Assembly (NCBI GenBank): GCA_008360975.2
Contig: CM039182.1
Coordinates: forward strand, 81,437,405-81,501,404
DNA length: 64,000 nt
Source of the DNA: Lichenostomus cassidix
Lineage: Eukaryota > Chordata > Aves > Passeriformes > Meliphagidae
Direction: 5' to 3'
Part shown: piece by piece, positions 47,521 to 59,853 of the stretch
Layout: the number at the start of each line of letters is the position of its first letter
How positions within the stretch are numbered: position 1 is the first letter of the stretch
Translations under genes and position numbers: made by a program
The notes under the pieces: generated by a model
Databases searched by the model: none
Told to the model about the DNA's origin: nothing
What the model saw: only the letters and a program-made list of their open reading frames with translations

Positions 47521-50500
47521 TGGTAAGGTAGTGAAGATAATTTCCTCTTGAGGGAAGATAACAGAGTAATTTTCTGAGTAGTGTGACATCATTCAGCTGC
47601 CTGAAATTAACAACACTAACAATAATATTTATGTGTCATCTAAACTGCAGAACTCTCTCTAAACTTAAGACATTAGGTTTACAATGATTTAGACACCTGT
47701 TGGAATAGCTCAGAAACCTGATTTTGGAAGATTCCTTTTATGGAGAGGCATGAGAAGAGGGGTTGACATGCTATATAGCACCACGTTGGATGCTTCAGCA
47801 GAACCAAGGAGAGAGGCAGAAGGACTGGAGAATACAAAAGCCAGGAAATGAAGGGTTTGTATTTGGCTGTTCACTTACTGGAGGAACAGCTTTGCTATTT
47901 TTACCATCCTTCACCTTGTACTAGTAAAAGTCTTTTTATGGAATATATTTTCTCAAGGCCTGCTTTATAGATGCAATGTGTAATGCAAGGCATGAACTTT
48001 TCAAATAGTTATATTAACAACCAGCCATGAACCTGGCTCTGCTCTGCCTCAGTTGTACCTTGCATGGTAAGCAGCATATACAAAAATAAAATTATCCCGA
48101 ACAGTCAACAACTGACTCCTCTGTAGAAACAACACCTCCAGGTGCTGTATATAAGGAGGCTGTTGGTTCTTTATCATCTGCTTTTGGCCTCATTTTGTTC
48201 AATGAACTCTTAAGAGAAAGTGGGGTGGGAATACATTCTGACTAACATGCACTGTGTTTCAGTGGTCCTGTCAGCCAGAACAGTCCCTGTGAACCAGTAT
48301 TGACATTGGAAAAGAGAAGAGCTCAAACACTGATTTCTCTGAGTGCATATTTATTGTGTCAGACCAGAGCCCAACTCTCCCAACAAGAAATTACAAAAGG
48401 GTGACTGAACAATATCATGGTGCATGTGTCTCATAATTGGCCATTTGTCCTGATTCTGCAGACCCCTTCTCTGAAATTATTATATTATAGAAGGAAGCTT
48501 TTCATAGACTATTAAAATAAGAAAATTCAAGCACCAGAACTTGATATCACTTACCTGTAAATTCTACAGTTCTGTGCATAGAAATACATGCATACATTTT
48601 TGGTTGGCACCATTCAACCAAATTGATTTTAAGCATTTGCCTAAAGGTTCATTTCATAATTTGCTTGATTTCACAGTGAATTGAGATTTTTTTTCAAAAG
48701 AAAACAGAACTCTGTTTTAATGGTGTTTCTACCTTATGCATCTTTATTTCCTTTTGAAGGCTTAGGATATTAAATGCATTATAATAAAGCAAAAAATTGA
48801 AAATTAAAATGGTTATTACAATTTTGTGAAATGGAGTATTGCAGAACTTTTTTCAGACAATTCTTTTTGATTAGTTTCTCATAATCTAGTTGAAAACTGA
48901 TGTTAATTGTTAAAATGCACATTTGTAAAATGTGTCATGGGAAATGTTATCTAAACAGGTCTGATCAATGGTTTTTCACATTCTTTCTACTAACAGAACA
49001 AAAAAATGAATATCCTGGTTTTTAAATGTGCAATATTATAAATAGCATTCAAAAAGAGGAAAGGAAAAATGGGACTCAGTTAATAACAGATAATAGAACT
49101 CAAATAATTATGTACTTTTCACCCTTAAAATTTTAATTAGGCATTTGTTTCAGCGCTGAATCAGTATTGCAAAATATGCAAGAACTATCAAATGACTACA
49201 AAGTGAAATTATTTGAATTTTCTCCATATGGTACAAAACAAACAACAATCTTGACACAAATCAGAGTGCCTGTTTGACATCAGGATTTCTGTCAAAACGT
49301 AGGTGGTTGGGACAGAATTCATGTCTTCTCCTTCTAAAATTATACAACTTGATTGTTCTGTCAAAATAAAAAGGAAAACTTCATGTAGTTTTAACCTGAT
49401 GCACTAACAGAATCTGCATGTTCACAATGTAAATGTTGGCAAGGTCTGAGGAAGGAAACTCATCTCTCACAAGAATGGAGAACAGAGTGATAAATGTATG
49501 AGACAGAGACACTGCATGAAGATCAATTGTCTGAACAGAAAGAATATGCATTGGTAGCAATTCCTTACTAAAGGAAATGCTAACATCCATAAACAGAATA
49601 ATTTGTCCTTAATTCCAAGAAAAGAGAACATAGTGACCTTCATGAGCAAATATGGTTTTACATGGCATATAGATAGCAGGTCGCAAAACCCTGCAATCTT
49701 CAATGATTTAGCAACCCTTTTTGAAGTCAGGTTAAGCTCAGCAAAACACATTAACTTCAATGTCATGCATTTTCACAAAGCCTTATTCATTAGTAGCCTA
49801 ATTTTTATAAGTATAAAACACTTTTTCCCTTTTACCTAAGGTATCTGCAGCTGCCAGCTCTCAGGCCCTTTTAGCACCTCTCGACAGATCATATGCAGCC
49901 CAGGTAGAACTTGTTATTAGCACATGATGGATGTCACAAAGAGTGTCTGGAATTCACAGCCTAATGACCTGCAGGCTTCCAGTCTCAGAAGACATCTTGT
50001 AGCCAATTACACCTGGTAACACATCGTGTCAATTTACAGTTCAATCTTTGTGTCAAGATCATTAAGTACTTTCAAAATGACCTGCCTGAAAAAAAAAAAT
50101 CACAGATCACACTGTGTGGTAATTCTGTTTGTAATGAAAAGAAGCTTGTTTATGTATATCTCAACAGAGTATGCCCAGCTGAGGCTTGATTTTTTTTAAT
50201 TTTGGAAAATAGTCATAAACCATGCAAACCCTTCCTGCTCAAATCATGGCACATCCAGGTCAGCATACACCTGGAAACCTTCCACTGGGATCTCAGACAG
50301 ACTGTAAAGGAGTGTTTCTCATTCCAGACACCACTCTTTCTGTCAGGAAGGAGAATTTCAGCTATTTGAGAGCTCCAGCTGCAAAGGATTTTCTGACAGG
50401 AGAAAAATCTGTCTTGATTGTCTAGAAAGTGGAAGATCTGTTCAAGAGTTGTATTTGAATCTCCACAAATAAACAGGAGAGAAGCCAACTATTGTGTGTG

Positions 50501-51127
50501 AATGGCATTCTCTTGTCTCTGTGTTTGGTTGACAAATATTGACATTTTTTGACAAATATTATACCCATAAAACAGTGCAGAAAAGAACCAGGAAAAGTGT
50601 AAGATATGTTATTAAAATAAAATAACTTACAATAATCAAATTTTTCCAGAGAACTGGACAAGTGTTCTATTTATAGGCTAGGGTAGAAGGAAATGACTGA
50701 AACCTTTGCCCCTTGTCCAGAAGAAAAGAAATATGGAGAGCATATGCAAGGGCAAATGATGGCCTATGAGGACCATCAGCAAGAAAAAGATTTGGTAAAA
50801 AAATCTGGAAAATCTGAGACTGTTCAAAAAATGCCCATCTGTCACTGTGACCTATGCTGCTATGAGAAAAATTCTCTTTCAAGCAGAGCTGAAGACTTGT
50901 AAAAGCTAAGACACAGATACATCTCATTTTGTTTAAAAAAGGAAAAAAAGGTTACTTCATTTTTTATCTGCAAACTATTTCATATATCAAAATAGTAGTA
51001 TGCTTAGTTAAGTAAGTAATAAGAATCAGAAAAACAATGAAATGGTGTGGTGATGGCATCAGTGTGCAATTATTTATTCCACTTAATGCCAATAAGGAAA
51101 CTATTTCTGTATCTTTGTAAATGTCAG
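47521..51127. other. Unique AT-rich non-coding DNA
   Basis: No transposon or gene recognised. There is a repeated 11-mer TGACAAATATT at 50530-50540 and 50550-50560. Small frames near 49381-49839 and 50213-50927 overlap on both strands and are unsupported. Confidence 0.5.
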
Positions 51128-51291
51128 GTCATCCAGAAAGGTTTTGCAGTCACCATCCTTAGGATGTTTCAAAAGTCACCTGAACAAGGCTTGAAGCAAC
51201 CCCATGTAGCTTTTAATTTAGTTCTGCTCAAAGGTAGAGTGGGACTAGACACCTCCAGAGAACCTTTCCAATTAAATTCTTCTATGGCTCT
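51128..51291 (+). mobile_element. CR1 LINE 3' end, plus orientation
   Basis: ATCCAGAAAGGTTTTGCAGT, then CACCATCCTTAGGATGTTTC, AAAAGTCACCTGAACAAGGC, TAGTTCTGCTCAAAGGTAGA, GTGGGACTAGACACCTCCAG, and AACCTTTCCAATTAAATTCT followed by TCTATGG. This is the plus-sense CR1 3' terminus ('GGAGGTTTTCAAGACCC..CTGGACAAGGC...GGACTAGATGACCTC..GGTCCCTTCCAACC.AATTATTCTATG'). Old, 5'-truncated. Confidence 0.82.
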
Positions 51292-52111
51292 GCAGCTCTA
51301 TTTTTGAATAACAAGAGAAAGAGATAAATGAGAAAACTGTGTACTTCTGAACAGAATCTTCATTGTCCCTGTAAAGAGATTGAGTTTTGTCTGTCAAAGG
51401 CTCCCCGTTTTCCCAAACAGGTTGTCTGATGCCAAATATTTAATTTACATGTTTCACTCCTTTGCTGTCTTCAAAAAGAAAATGGAAAAGGAACCTGGAA
51501 TATGTGTCTGTCTTGTTGGAAGGATGTTCTTGACTTTATAGAGGAATAATTTGTTAAAAGAGAGAAAATACTATTGTAGCATAAAGAATTTAAGCCCTGA
51601 GCCCCTTCGTGTAGGAATACAAATGTTAGTGGTTACTGCAGATTCTTCAGATGATTTTCTAATGTCCTGTCAGAATACAATTTATTTCATGTTCTTAAAG
51701 TAGGAGGTTCTGTAATACACACCTTTTCATCTTAGTTCCTTGTTCCTAACTTCATTGCCCCCTAAAAATTCTGGGACAGAGACAGTAATGCTGTCAGAAG
51801 ACATAGCAAAATGAATATTTGGCTGTACTCTACTGGGGAAATGCTTGCAAAGGTATGATTTTTCATTACGTTGTTTCATTTTTGATGAACTAGTGCAGTG
51901 ATTTGCTTTCTGACAGTCTCAAGGAGCACCCCATTCAAGGATCTGCAATTGTGGGAGTTTAAGTTATCCCTACCTCAAAGGAAAGCTTAATTGAAACTAT
52001 CACTAATGGCAGTGTGCAATGGCACACAGTCCTTCAAGCACACAGGTGGTAACCATGTCACTGTTACCCCTCCACGAATCACACACCTTGTGACATGCCA
52101 GCAGGCATAAA
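51292..52111. other. Unique non-coding DNA
   Basis: Nothing recognisable in about 820 bases. Confidence 0.55.
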
Positions 52112-52253
52112 CCACAGAATGGGTTAGGTTGGAAGAGACCAAAATGGTCATATGGTCCAACCTCCCTGCTCAAGCAGGATCATCCTAGAGCACATTGGAC
52201 AGGATTGTGTCCCGACAGTTCTTGAATATCTCCTGTGAGGAACACTCTACAAC
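52112..52253 (-). mobile_element. CR1 LINE 3' end, minus orientation
   Basis: The plus strand reads CCACAGAATGGGTTAGGTTG, then GAAGAGACCAAAATGGTCAT, GGTCCAACCTCCCTGCTCAA, GCAGGATCATCCTAGAGCAC, and GACAGTTCTTGAATATCTCC followed by TGTGAGGAACACTC. It is the same CR1 subfamily end as at 6779-6908 and is well preserved. 5'-truncated. Confidence 0.92.
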
Positions 52254-55200
52254 GAGCATGTACAAGCCTCTTCCTATCTGTGATGTTTACACGCATCAAA
52301 TCTATTCTTTCTTTCACAGCACCATGTTTCCCTGCTGCCTACCACTGCTACCTTCCCTCCATCCTCTCCACTGTTAAAACAGCTAACACTTTCTGAATTA
52401 ATTTAGCCTTCCTTAGCTTCCTGCCATTCAGGGCAGCTCAGCTTCTCAGAGGCAGAATTGTCCCTCATGATTTTCTGGCAAAGAAAATAAGAGGAGTCTA
52501 TTTTACTTTTTAGGACAAATGCATTCAGATTTAATTTTGTACTGTGAATATAGTACTTCTGCACAAATATTCCCTTTATGGCTACAGCTGGCCAGGCACA
52601 AAATGCCAGCAGTGCATCAAGCCTCTGCAGCCCTTATTTACATTTACAACATGCTCAGTTTTCACATCCATTGAATCCTTTGACTTTGTTCAGCTGACAA
52701 GTAAATGTTCCTATTATCATACTCCTGATAATGTAGATGCAGTTTCATGAGTATGCATGCCAGGAGCAGAAAGTAAATTAGCCGTGATGAGCATCAATTT
52801 GAGGCAGAAGCATTCCCATAAAGGTGTTACCTAAAAGTCAAATTCCTGTAAATTTTAAGCTAGGTTTCAATAGTGGACAAAAATATTAAACACTGTTTCT
52901 GGCGCAGAACCTACTTCCTTCTCTGGCACTCTGTGGAGTGAGGGAGCTCTTTCTGCTGTGTTTTGCCATCCAGCTTCTCTCCAGAATCTTACTGGGTTGA
53001 GCACACCATGCACAACCACTTTGCATTTCTAAGAGCTCCTCTTCTTTGCAGCCAGCTCTTAAGCTTGGCCTGAGCCTACCTTATGCTCAGAGAAGAGACT
53101 TTACCCCTCTTCTCCTCTCCATTCTCCCCAGCATCCCAACACCTCTGTGGTGTTGAAGGTCTTGCCCTTTGCAATAAGCTGGGAGCCTCCCTGTGCTCTG
53201 TGTGCTCTAAGAGAAGCAGTGTTTCCTCCTCTCTGGAGGCCTCTGTTCAGTCTGGAGCAAGGCAGCCACTAAAAAGCAAAGAGACACTCTCTTGCTTTGA
53301 AGCAGAGACACATTTTTTATAGTAGGACATACCACAGAGTGCACATAAATTAAACCATGAGCACAGAAATGGGACTGTTCCAGCATCTTTCACAGTAATA
53401 CAGACCACTGAACAGGCATTAGAAAGCCCTATTATGAAACAAGAAAGGATCCAAAACTATAAAACAGAAGTTTCTGGACACTGAATCATTTTGGCACTCA
53501 AGTGTCAAGCTTCATGACCCAGTTTTAAATATTTCTTCAGTATTATGTCAAACAGTTTAAAACATTAGCTTTCCAGATACATCCACTTGTTTTTACCCTC
53601 TGTATTAGGACACAGTATATCATATTTTTGAATCTCTGACTGTTTAAATTATAAAGTGTTTTTTTCAGTTACTGGGTATGACATCTTGAATCACAACTAA
53701 CACAGTTGAAGCAGATGAATTAAAAGCTATGGAATTGCTTTCCTCAATTAAGCTTATTGATAAATAGCAAATTCACTCTTTTTTTAACCTCCTAACATTC
53801 AAATGAATATGTCAGATTTGTCCTTATAGAAGTGGAGTAATGGGAAAAATGAAACACACATCAGCAGTTCTTCAGCAGAGCACTGTAATTGTGAAAAAGG
53901 CAGCAGGCAGCAAAGAGATGTGCTGAGTGTTGCTCCTGAACCTGGGTTTCAAAACAGATCTGCTGAGCAAAGCATCATCTTAAAAAAGGTTATGTTGTCC
54001 CCATTTGTTATATCTTTTTGTAATTTATTACCTTTCACTTAAGCCTTTCTCTGAGGAGGAAGAAGCAGGTTAGTTTTCAAAGCTTTTAGAGAATGTAGGT
54101 GTGTTTAGATTAACTCCTGCAATTCAGCTTCTGGGCGGAATGCCACCCACAAGGAGTGGTGATCTCCAATCAGTTGCCCCTGGGATGATTCCTGTACAAA
54201 GCACAGCCCTTCTCCCTCCAAGGAGCCAGTATGTCTCCTCACAAGGCAGGAGGGCAGAGCACAATGTTCAGGGAGCTGAAGATTTGTCCTTTCCTTGCCC
54301 AAACACTTATACCGAGACTGCAAACCAACATGTATGGAAGTCTGCATCCAGTTACAGGAACCCCCCAAGCATCAAGTATACAGGATTTATTCTCAACCAC
54401 TGTCACACTTGCAAAGCACACTGTTATGATGGTGAAGGAAATATATAAGGGGTGCTGTTCAGCATGAACCAGAGTTCTGCTGCTATTGCTCCTGAGTGAT
54501 TCTGGACAGTTCTGTTACACTGTGGATCACCACAGCAGGCCTGCAGCTCTGGGAATGTCTGTACTATGCTGAAGAGACCCAGATGCCCAATGCTGGTGAA
54601 AATGAAAGAACTGTGTCTTTTTAGCCTCAGTTTGAATGTGATCTTGTTCCCAAGATGGGAACAGCAGGTAATCAGCATCCAAGAATGGGTCAGTTTTGTT
54701 AAGGCTCCTGTGTTCCATCTGTGGCCATGCAACACTTCTATAGAGAAATGGAAGATGTCAAACTCTGCAAGTGCTCCTTTTCAGAAGCACCAAACACACA
54801 CAAACCTTCACATTTTAAAATGGTCCTGTGTACAGTCATTGTGCTGGTTATGCATGTTTGTGGATGTTATTGCCACTGATTTTGTGACGTGAGATTTTAT
54901 GAGACTATGATTACTGGAATTGTTTACTTCTTCCCAATCATCACACTTTCTATTTTAAAAACAGAGTGTAGGAGAAGAAGAGAGCATCATCCAGATTGAT
55001 GACAGGCATTCATACTGGAAAGCTCAGTCTGCATCCATCATAGAAAGTTAAATAGATCTCACGGACATGGGGAGTATCTAGAAATCAAAAGATTTCTTTA
55101 AAAATATCATTTACCTATTGATTTGGGATGAATCAAATACTGTAACCAGTTTTCTTCCATAACTATTTTCTTCATGTCAAACAGGCAACAGTATTTTCAT

Positions 55201-57054
55201 TTTTAAGAAATCTTATTTCAGTGGAGTTTACATGAAGAGAGAAGACATGAAAGTGTGGAAGACAAAGAAACACCTTGTAAACATTTTCAATGCCAATCTA
55301 AAAATAAAGACAGAAAAGCAGTTGGTAATTTCAATAATTTTCAAATAAAATATTGCAAAAACACTCAATGCATGTTCATCTAATGGAGGAGCTTTAGTCT
55401 CCTCCTATAAAAGTCAGCAATTTTTTCTGTGACTAAACGAGGAAAGGTACATATATTAATTTCTTATGGTCTCTTGCTTCTGAACTTATTTGTGCCTCTG
55501 CAGCCAGACCCCAACCTCAGCATTATTTTCTCTATTCTGTCAAGTCTTCCCAAGTTCTCTTACCTCTTTCCCATCTGCATATCATCTGTTGTTGATTTTA
55601 TCTACTTGCTTGGTTTCAGTCACTACATATGCCTAAGTCAAATATATTTGTCAACTACGAGCATATCTTGTCCCTCAGTCTTTTCCCTGTCACTGCCTCT
55701 TTCTCACTCTGCTCTCAAGGTTTGCTAGGAACTCATTCTGCAGACATTTACGAAGTCATCATGTCTGTTCCTGCCTGTTCTCTCCTCTGCTTTCCATATT
55801 GCCTTCTGCGCTTCTTAGACCTGCGCAAGAGAAGAAAAACACGAAAAGAGAAAGACTCAAACAGCCCTTTCATTATATAACGTAATTCACTCACAATCTT
55901 GTGATCTGCCAGCACTGCTCTGTGAAATTTGCTGGTTTTCTGTGGAATTTCCTTGGCTGTTTTATCCTTGACAATCCTGTGCCCACTGTTGCATTTTTAA
56001 TAGAATTGGATGAAAAAGCTATTTTCTAATCACGACCATATGCAATATACTTTTTCTGAATTCTGTATTTTAAATTTCTTAAGCCAATTGGCTTAAGAGA
56101 GATTATTTTTGTCTGGAAAACCATCCTGTTTTTAAACTGAAATGGAAGTAACATACCAGCTAAATGAAAAGTATCTGTATTTTTTGGAGTATGTAATGAA
56201 ACTGAAGAATCCTAAACTTTAGGAACATTTGCCTTCAGTAATGCTTTGCTTTCATGTTAAATGCAGTATTCTTGGGCAGACTGCTGGAGAAGAAGTGAAT
56301 TGCAGGGTTGAGAGATTTGCTCATTTGGCAAAGAGGCAAAGGTAACACAGTACATCTGCTAACCCTGCTTAAGAGACAGACAGGATTTGCTTCAGACAGA
56401 AAGAAAAGCTGGTTAAAAATACTGCAATGTTTCCTGCTTTTGTCCAAGTGCATAAATACTTATTTGTAGGAATAGATAGAGGACAAAATGAACAAAATCA
56501 CATTAAATCTCTGAATGTTTCAAACTTTGTGTTGGCGTTCATTCCTTATTGAAAGAGTTCCAGTCAGTTTTGTACAGATTCTGCCTTGATGATAATAATT
56601 ATTTCTTCGTAAAAAAATGCCTGCTTGTATAATACAGGCTATCATACATTATCTTTTTTTTTAATTTTTTTTTTATTCCCCAGACAGCTGCTCTTTTTCT
56701 TTCCTCTGAATACATCCAGGCAGATTTCTGATAGCTGCAGCCTGGATCCAGCTTCTGGTTTTCTTGTGGGGAAAGTCAGAAATGGAGGTGGAATCAATTA
56801 CAAATGGATGCTGGAGAGCAATCCGAGTCCAGGGGTGGGGGAGGAAGGAAGAATTGTCAGCTATTTAAAAATAGAAAGAGATTTGCAGAGCAACTGCAGA
56901 CAGTAGACACGTGGGCTGAGGATGGGGGCTGAGAGTGAAGGCGAGGAGGGAGGTCTATGGAGGAGCACAAGCTGAGGGGTGAGACAAGATAATGGGACAA
57001 ATGTAGGGACGGTGGTGAGGAAGAGTATGCAGCCCTGTGGTCAGAAGGGCATGC
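52254..57054. other. Unique non-coding DNA, 4.8 kb
   Basis: No transposon recognised. It contains overlapping frames at 54101-54892 on both strands (up to 115 codons) and 56857-57261 (minus, 134 codons), none with a motif, and a 22-bp perfect palindrome at 56077-56098. The purine-rich stretch at 56816-57050 directly left of the next CR1 was not assignable. Confidence 0.45.
56077..56098. repeat. 22-bp perfect palindrome
   Basis: The core CTTAAGCCAATTGGCTTAAG plus one flanking T on the left and A on the right equals its own reverse complement with no loop and no mismatch. The centre is CCAATTGG. Symmetry stops exactly outside these bases. Confidence 0.92.
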
Positions 57055-57741
57055 ACCAGTACATGCTGGGGGCTGACTGGACAGAAAATAGCTGTGAAGA
57101 AAGACCTGAGGGTCCTGGTGGACAACAAATTGAATACAAACCAGCAATGTGCCCTTGGGGCAAAGGTGACCAACAGTATCCTGGGCTGCATTAGGAGGGG
57201 AGTGCTGCCAGCAGGTCAAGGAAATTGATCCTTCTCCTCTCCTCAGCACTGCAGAGGGCACACCTGAAATCCTGGGTCCAGTTTTGGACTCCCCAGTATG
57301 AGGGAGTGACTGAGGTACTGGAGAGAGTCGAGTCAGGTACCATGAAAATGATTAAATGACAGGAGTACTGTTTATACAAGGATAGGCTGAGAAACACGGG
57401 ACTGTTCAGGCTTGTGAAGAGAAGGCTCACAGAGGATTTCATCAGAGTATATAAATACCCGAAGGAAGGGAGCAAACAAGATGGAACCAGGCTCTTTTCA
57501 GATGATGGGCACAAACTGCAACACAGGAGGTTCCCTCTGAACATCAGGAAACACTCTTTCACTGTGAAGGCGCCCAAGCACAGGTTGTCCAGAGAGAATG
57601 TGGACTTTCCAGTTTTGGTGATATTCAAAAGCTGTCTGGACATGGTCTTGAGCAACCTACTGGGGGACCTTGCTTGAATGGGGGCTGGACAAGATGAGCT
57701 CCAGAGGTCCCTGCCAAGGTCCCTCCTATGACTGTGAATCT
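57055..57741 (+). mobile_element. CR1 LINE 3' half, plus orientation
   Basis: The order of blocks follows CR1 from the ORF2 end to the 3' tail. They are TGCTGGGGGCTGACTGGACA, GACCTGAGGGTCCTGGTGGA, AACCAGCAATGTGCCCTTGG, CACTGCAGAGGGCACACCTG, GTCCAGTTTTGGACTCC, ACTGGAGAGAGTCGAGTCAG, AACCAGGCTCTTTTCAGATG, CAACACAGGAGGTTCCCTCT and GAACATCAGGAAACACTCTT, then GAGCAACCTACTGGGGGACC. The end reads GATGAGCTCCAGAGGTCCC followed by CTATGACTGTGAATCT. About 690 bases, the longest CR1 remnant here, with several small indels. An 87-codon frame inside it (57414-57677) and a minus frame (57191-57655) are shadows of the element. Confidence 0.94.
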
Positions 57742-59511
57742 TAGGAGGACATTGAATCTAGGAGCAGAGTGATAGTATAGTTACAGTATGGAAGTTCAAA
57801 TTTGGGGAACTTGAGATGGGAACACTTGAGAGTTTGTGCTGTAAACAGTAACTTGGAACTCAGGAAGTGGAAACTTAAGAACCAGGGTGTTTAGGCAGAG
57901 AAAGATGAAAATTACATTATGTTATTCCCATTTCTGTTTTGGGGACAGATGAGCTATATAATCCACTTCTATTGCACAGCACTGAAGAGCACAGGAGCTA
58001 ATTTGGTACCTCTCTTTTACAGTTGAGACCATGGTATTTTTGTTGCTTATCCTAGGTTTGTTAGAGAGGTCATTTGAACCTACCGTAGCCCTGACAACAT
58101 GCTTACCTGCTTTCATATCCACACACAAAGAGGTATGCAATCCCTGCTCTTGTAATCATGTGCCACAGAGTTAAAAACATTGTGCACTGAAAGGAAGCTT
58201 AAAATAATTCTCATTGCACTGGCGGCAACATAGCAGCTTTAACAACAAAATGAAATATAGTTTCCTATTGTTGCCAGTAGTAATATGTTTTTGAAAGCTT
58301 TCTTGAAGTAAATCTGACAGGAAAAACCCAAATCCACAGACTCTTCCATTTTATCAATTTTAACCCAGGCACACGATGAAGTCTTCCAATGCTGATTTGC
58401 TGTTCTAACATTTCTAAAGTTTTCTCTTGGCTTAATTTCCTTTTTTAACCTCCTGTTGCTTTAACTCACTTCAAGTATTATTTGTATGACAGATATATCT
58501 TATCTCCTTTGAGAGGCAGGGATTTATTAGCACAGCAGTTCCTTGTGATGGACAGTTGTGTAAATGGAACAAATGAATTCTTTCTAAGAACGTCATAGGA
58601 GGGATATCAGTGAAAAACATAGGTCACTAGGTTTCTTTTACTGGGAAACTTGCACCCACATCTTCTGTTTGCTATTCTTCCCCATTTTTCAATTATTATT
58701 AATATTTGATTATTACATTACTATGGCTTCTGAATTTTTCCAGAGAAATCAGCCTGCAATGGGCTGAATATTGCAGACATGTAAAAGAAGAGGCTTAAGA
58801 AAGTGTTCCTGCACCTGTTTATCTCTTTTCTTTCAAGTTCTCAAAGCCTTACAGATAATTTTTTCATGTGGTCAGGACATGGCAATCTGTATAGACTCCC
58901 AAAAGCCAGATATCATAAGCTTACTCAGTGCTGCATTTCACTTTCCTTAAATGTCCTCTTAGCAGACTATGTCTACTGCAGAAAGCCAACCGAGCCTTGA
59001 AGCTTAAAAAGACCAAGACAATATCTTCAGGACACAGAGAAGAATAGGGATGGGTGGAACTGCATGGGATGCAGCCATGGTGAGATTAAAGCACTGGCTC
59101 ATTCCCATACATCAGGCCTCAATTCCTGAGCTTAGATGGTGGCAGGAGAATCTTAGTATTTTTAATAGAAACCAGTACAGCTCTTTCCCTTAGACTGGTG
59201 AAGAAAAATCCATGGGAGATCTGAAGTCATTGAGGGGAACTAACTGTGGGAAGAATGGTCTGTCTTGCCTAAAGCAATATACTAGACAGCTTAGTGATCT
59301 GCATGGAAAATAGGAAAAACACATTGTAAGAAGAAAGAGGTACTAATAAATGCATCCAAAAATATGTTGGGGTTTTGTTGTTGTTTATGTTTTTCTCAGA
59401 GGACATAACTGCTGCAGTTGGGGCACAGCTGTGACAGGTTTCATTAAGAAGCCAACCTGGTTTTAGAAGTATGGAGTTCTTTCAACTTACCACCCAATAA
59501 TTCATGAATCA
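57742..59511. other. Unique non-coding DNA
   Basis: No repeat family or gene recognised. Confidence 0.5.
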
Positions 59512-59853
59512 GCCTTCAGATCTCACTGCTCTTTGTAGTCCTGCCAGACGCACCTCAGAAGACTCCTTAAGAGTGGCAAATAGCATGACAGATTTACAGA
59601 ACTACTTGGTGAATTCTTGAATGTCTGAGGTAAGGAAGCAGGGCCCAGTGGGGATGACATCCAGGTCACTCCAGTACAGCTTCTGCAGCTCAGAGTGGTG
59701 CTTCTCATACAGCTCTCGGTTTTCTTGCGGGACACTACTCTTATTATTGGGGCAGGCTGATGAAATATTGAGGGAAGATGATGAAAGTCCCTTACATTTG
59801 GGGAGGGGAGTGTGCTTGCCAGTGGTGGCTTTGTACTATTTAAAGAGACTTGT
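59512..59853 (-). pseudogene. Exon-like segment of unknown family, interrupted by stops
   Basis: On the minus strand a strong acceptor (CTTCTTTTTGTTTTGCAG) ends at 59854. Downstream, one frame is open for 77 codons (59835 to 59605) between TAG at 59836-59838 and TAG at 59602-59604. It then continues open for another 30 codons in the same frame to TGA at 59509-59511. The peptide looks protein-like: it includes YEKHHSELQKLYWSDLDVIP, then GPCFLTSDIQEFTK. After the TAG it resumes FCKSVMLFATLKESSEVRL. No ATG opens the frame, so it would be an internal exon, and the in-frame stops would make it a broken one. I cannot name a family. Alternatively it is a chance frame in a GC-richer patch. The overlapping 146-codon minus frame (59523-59963) reads another phase and looks less protein-like. 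Confidence 0.3.

Noticed and set aside
57191..57655. 154-codon minus frame as a gene
   Set aside because: It lies antisense inside a plus-oriented CR1 copy, so it is a shadow of the repeat.
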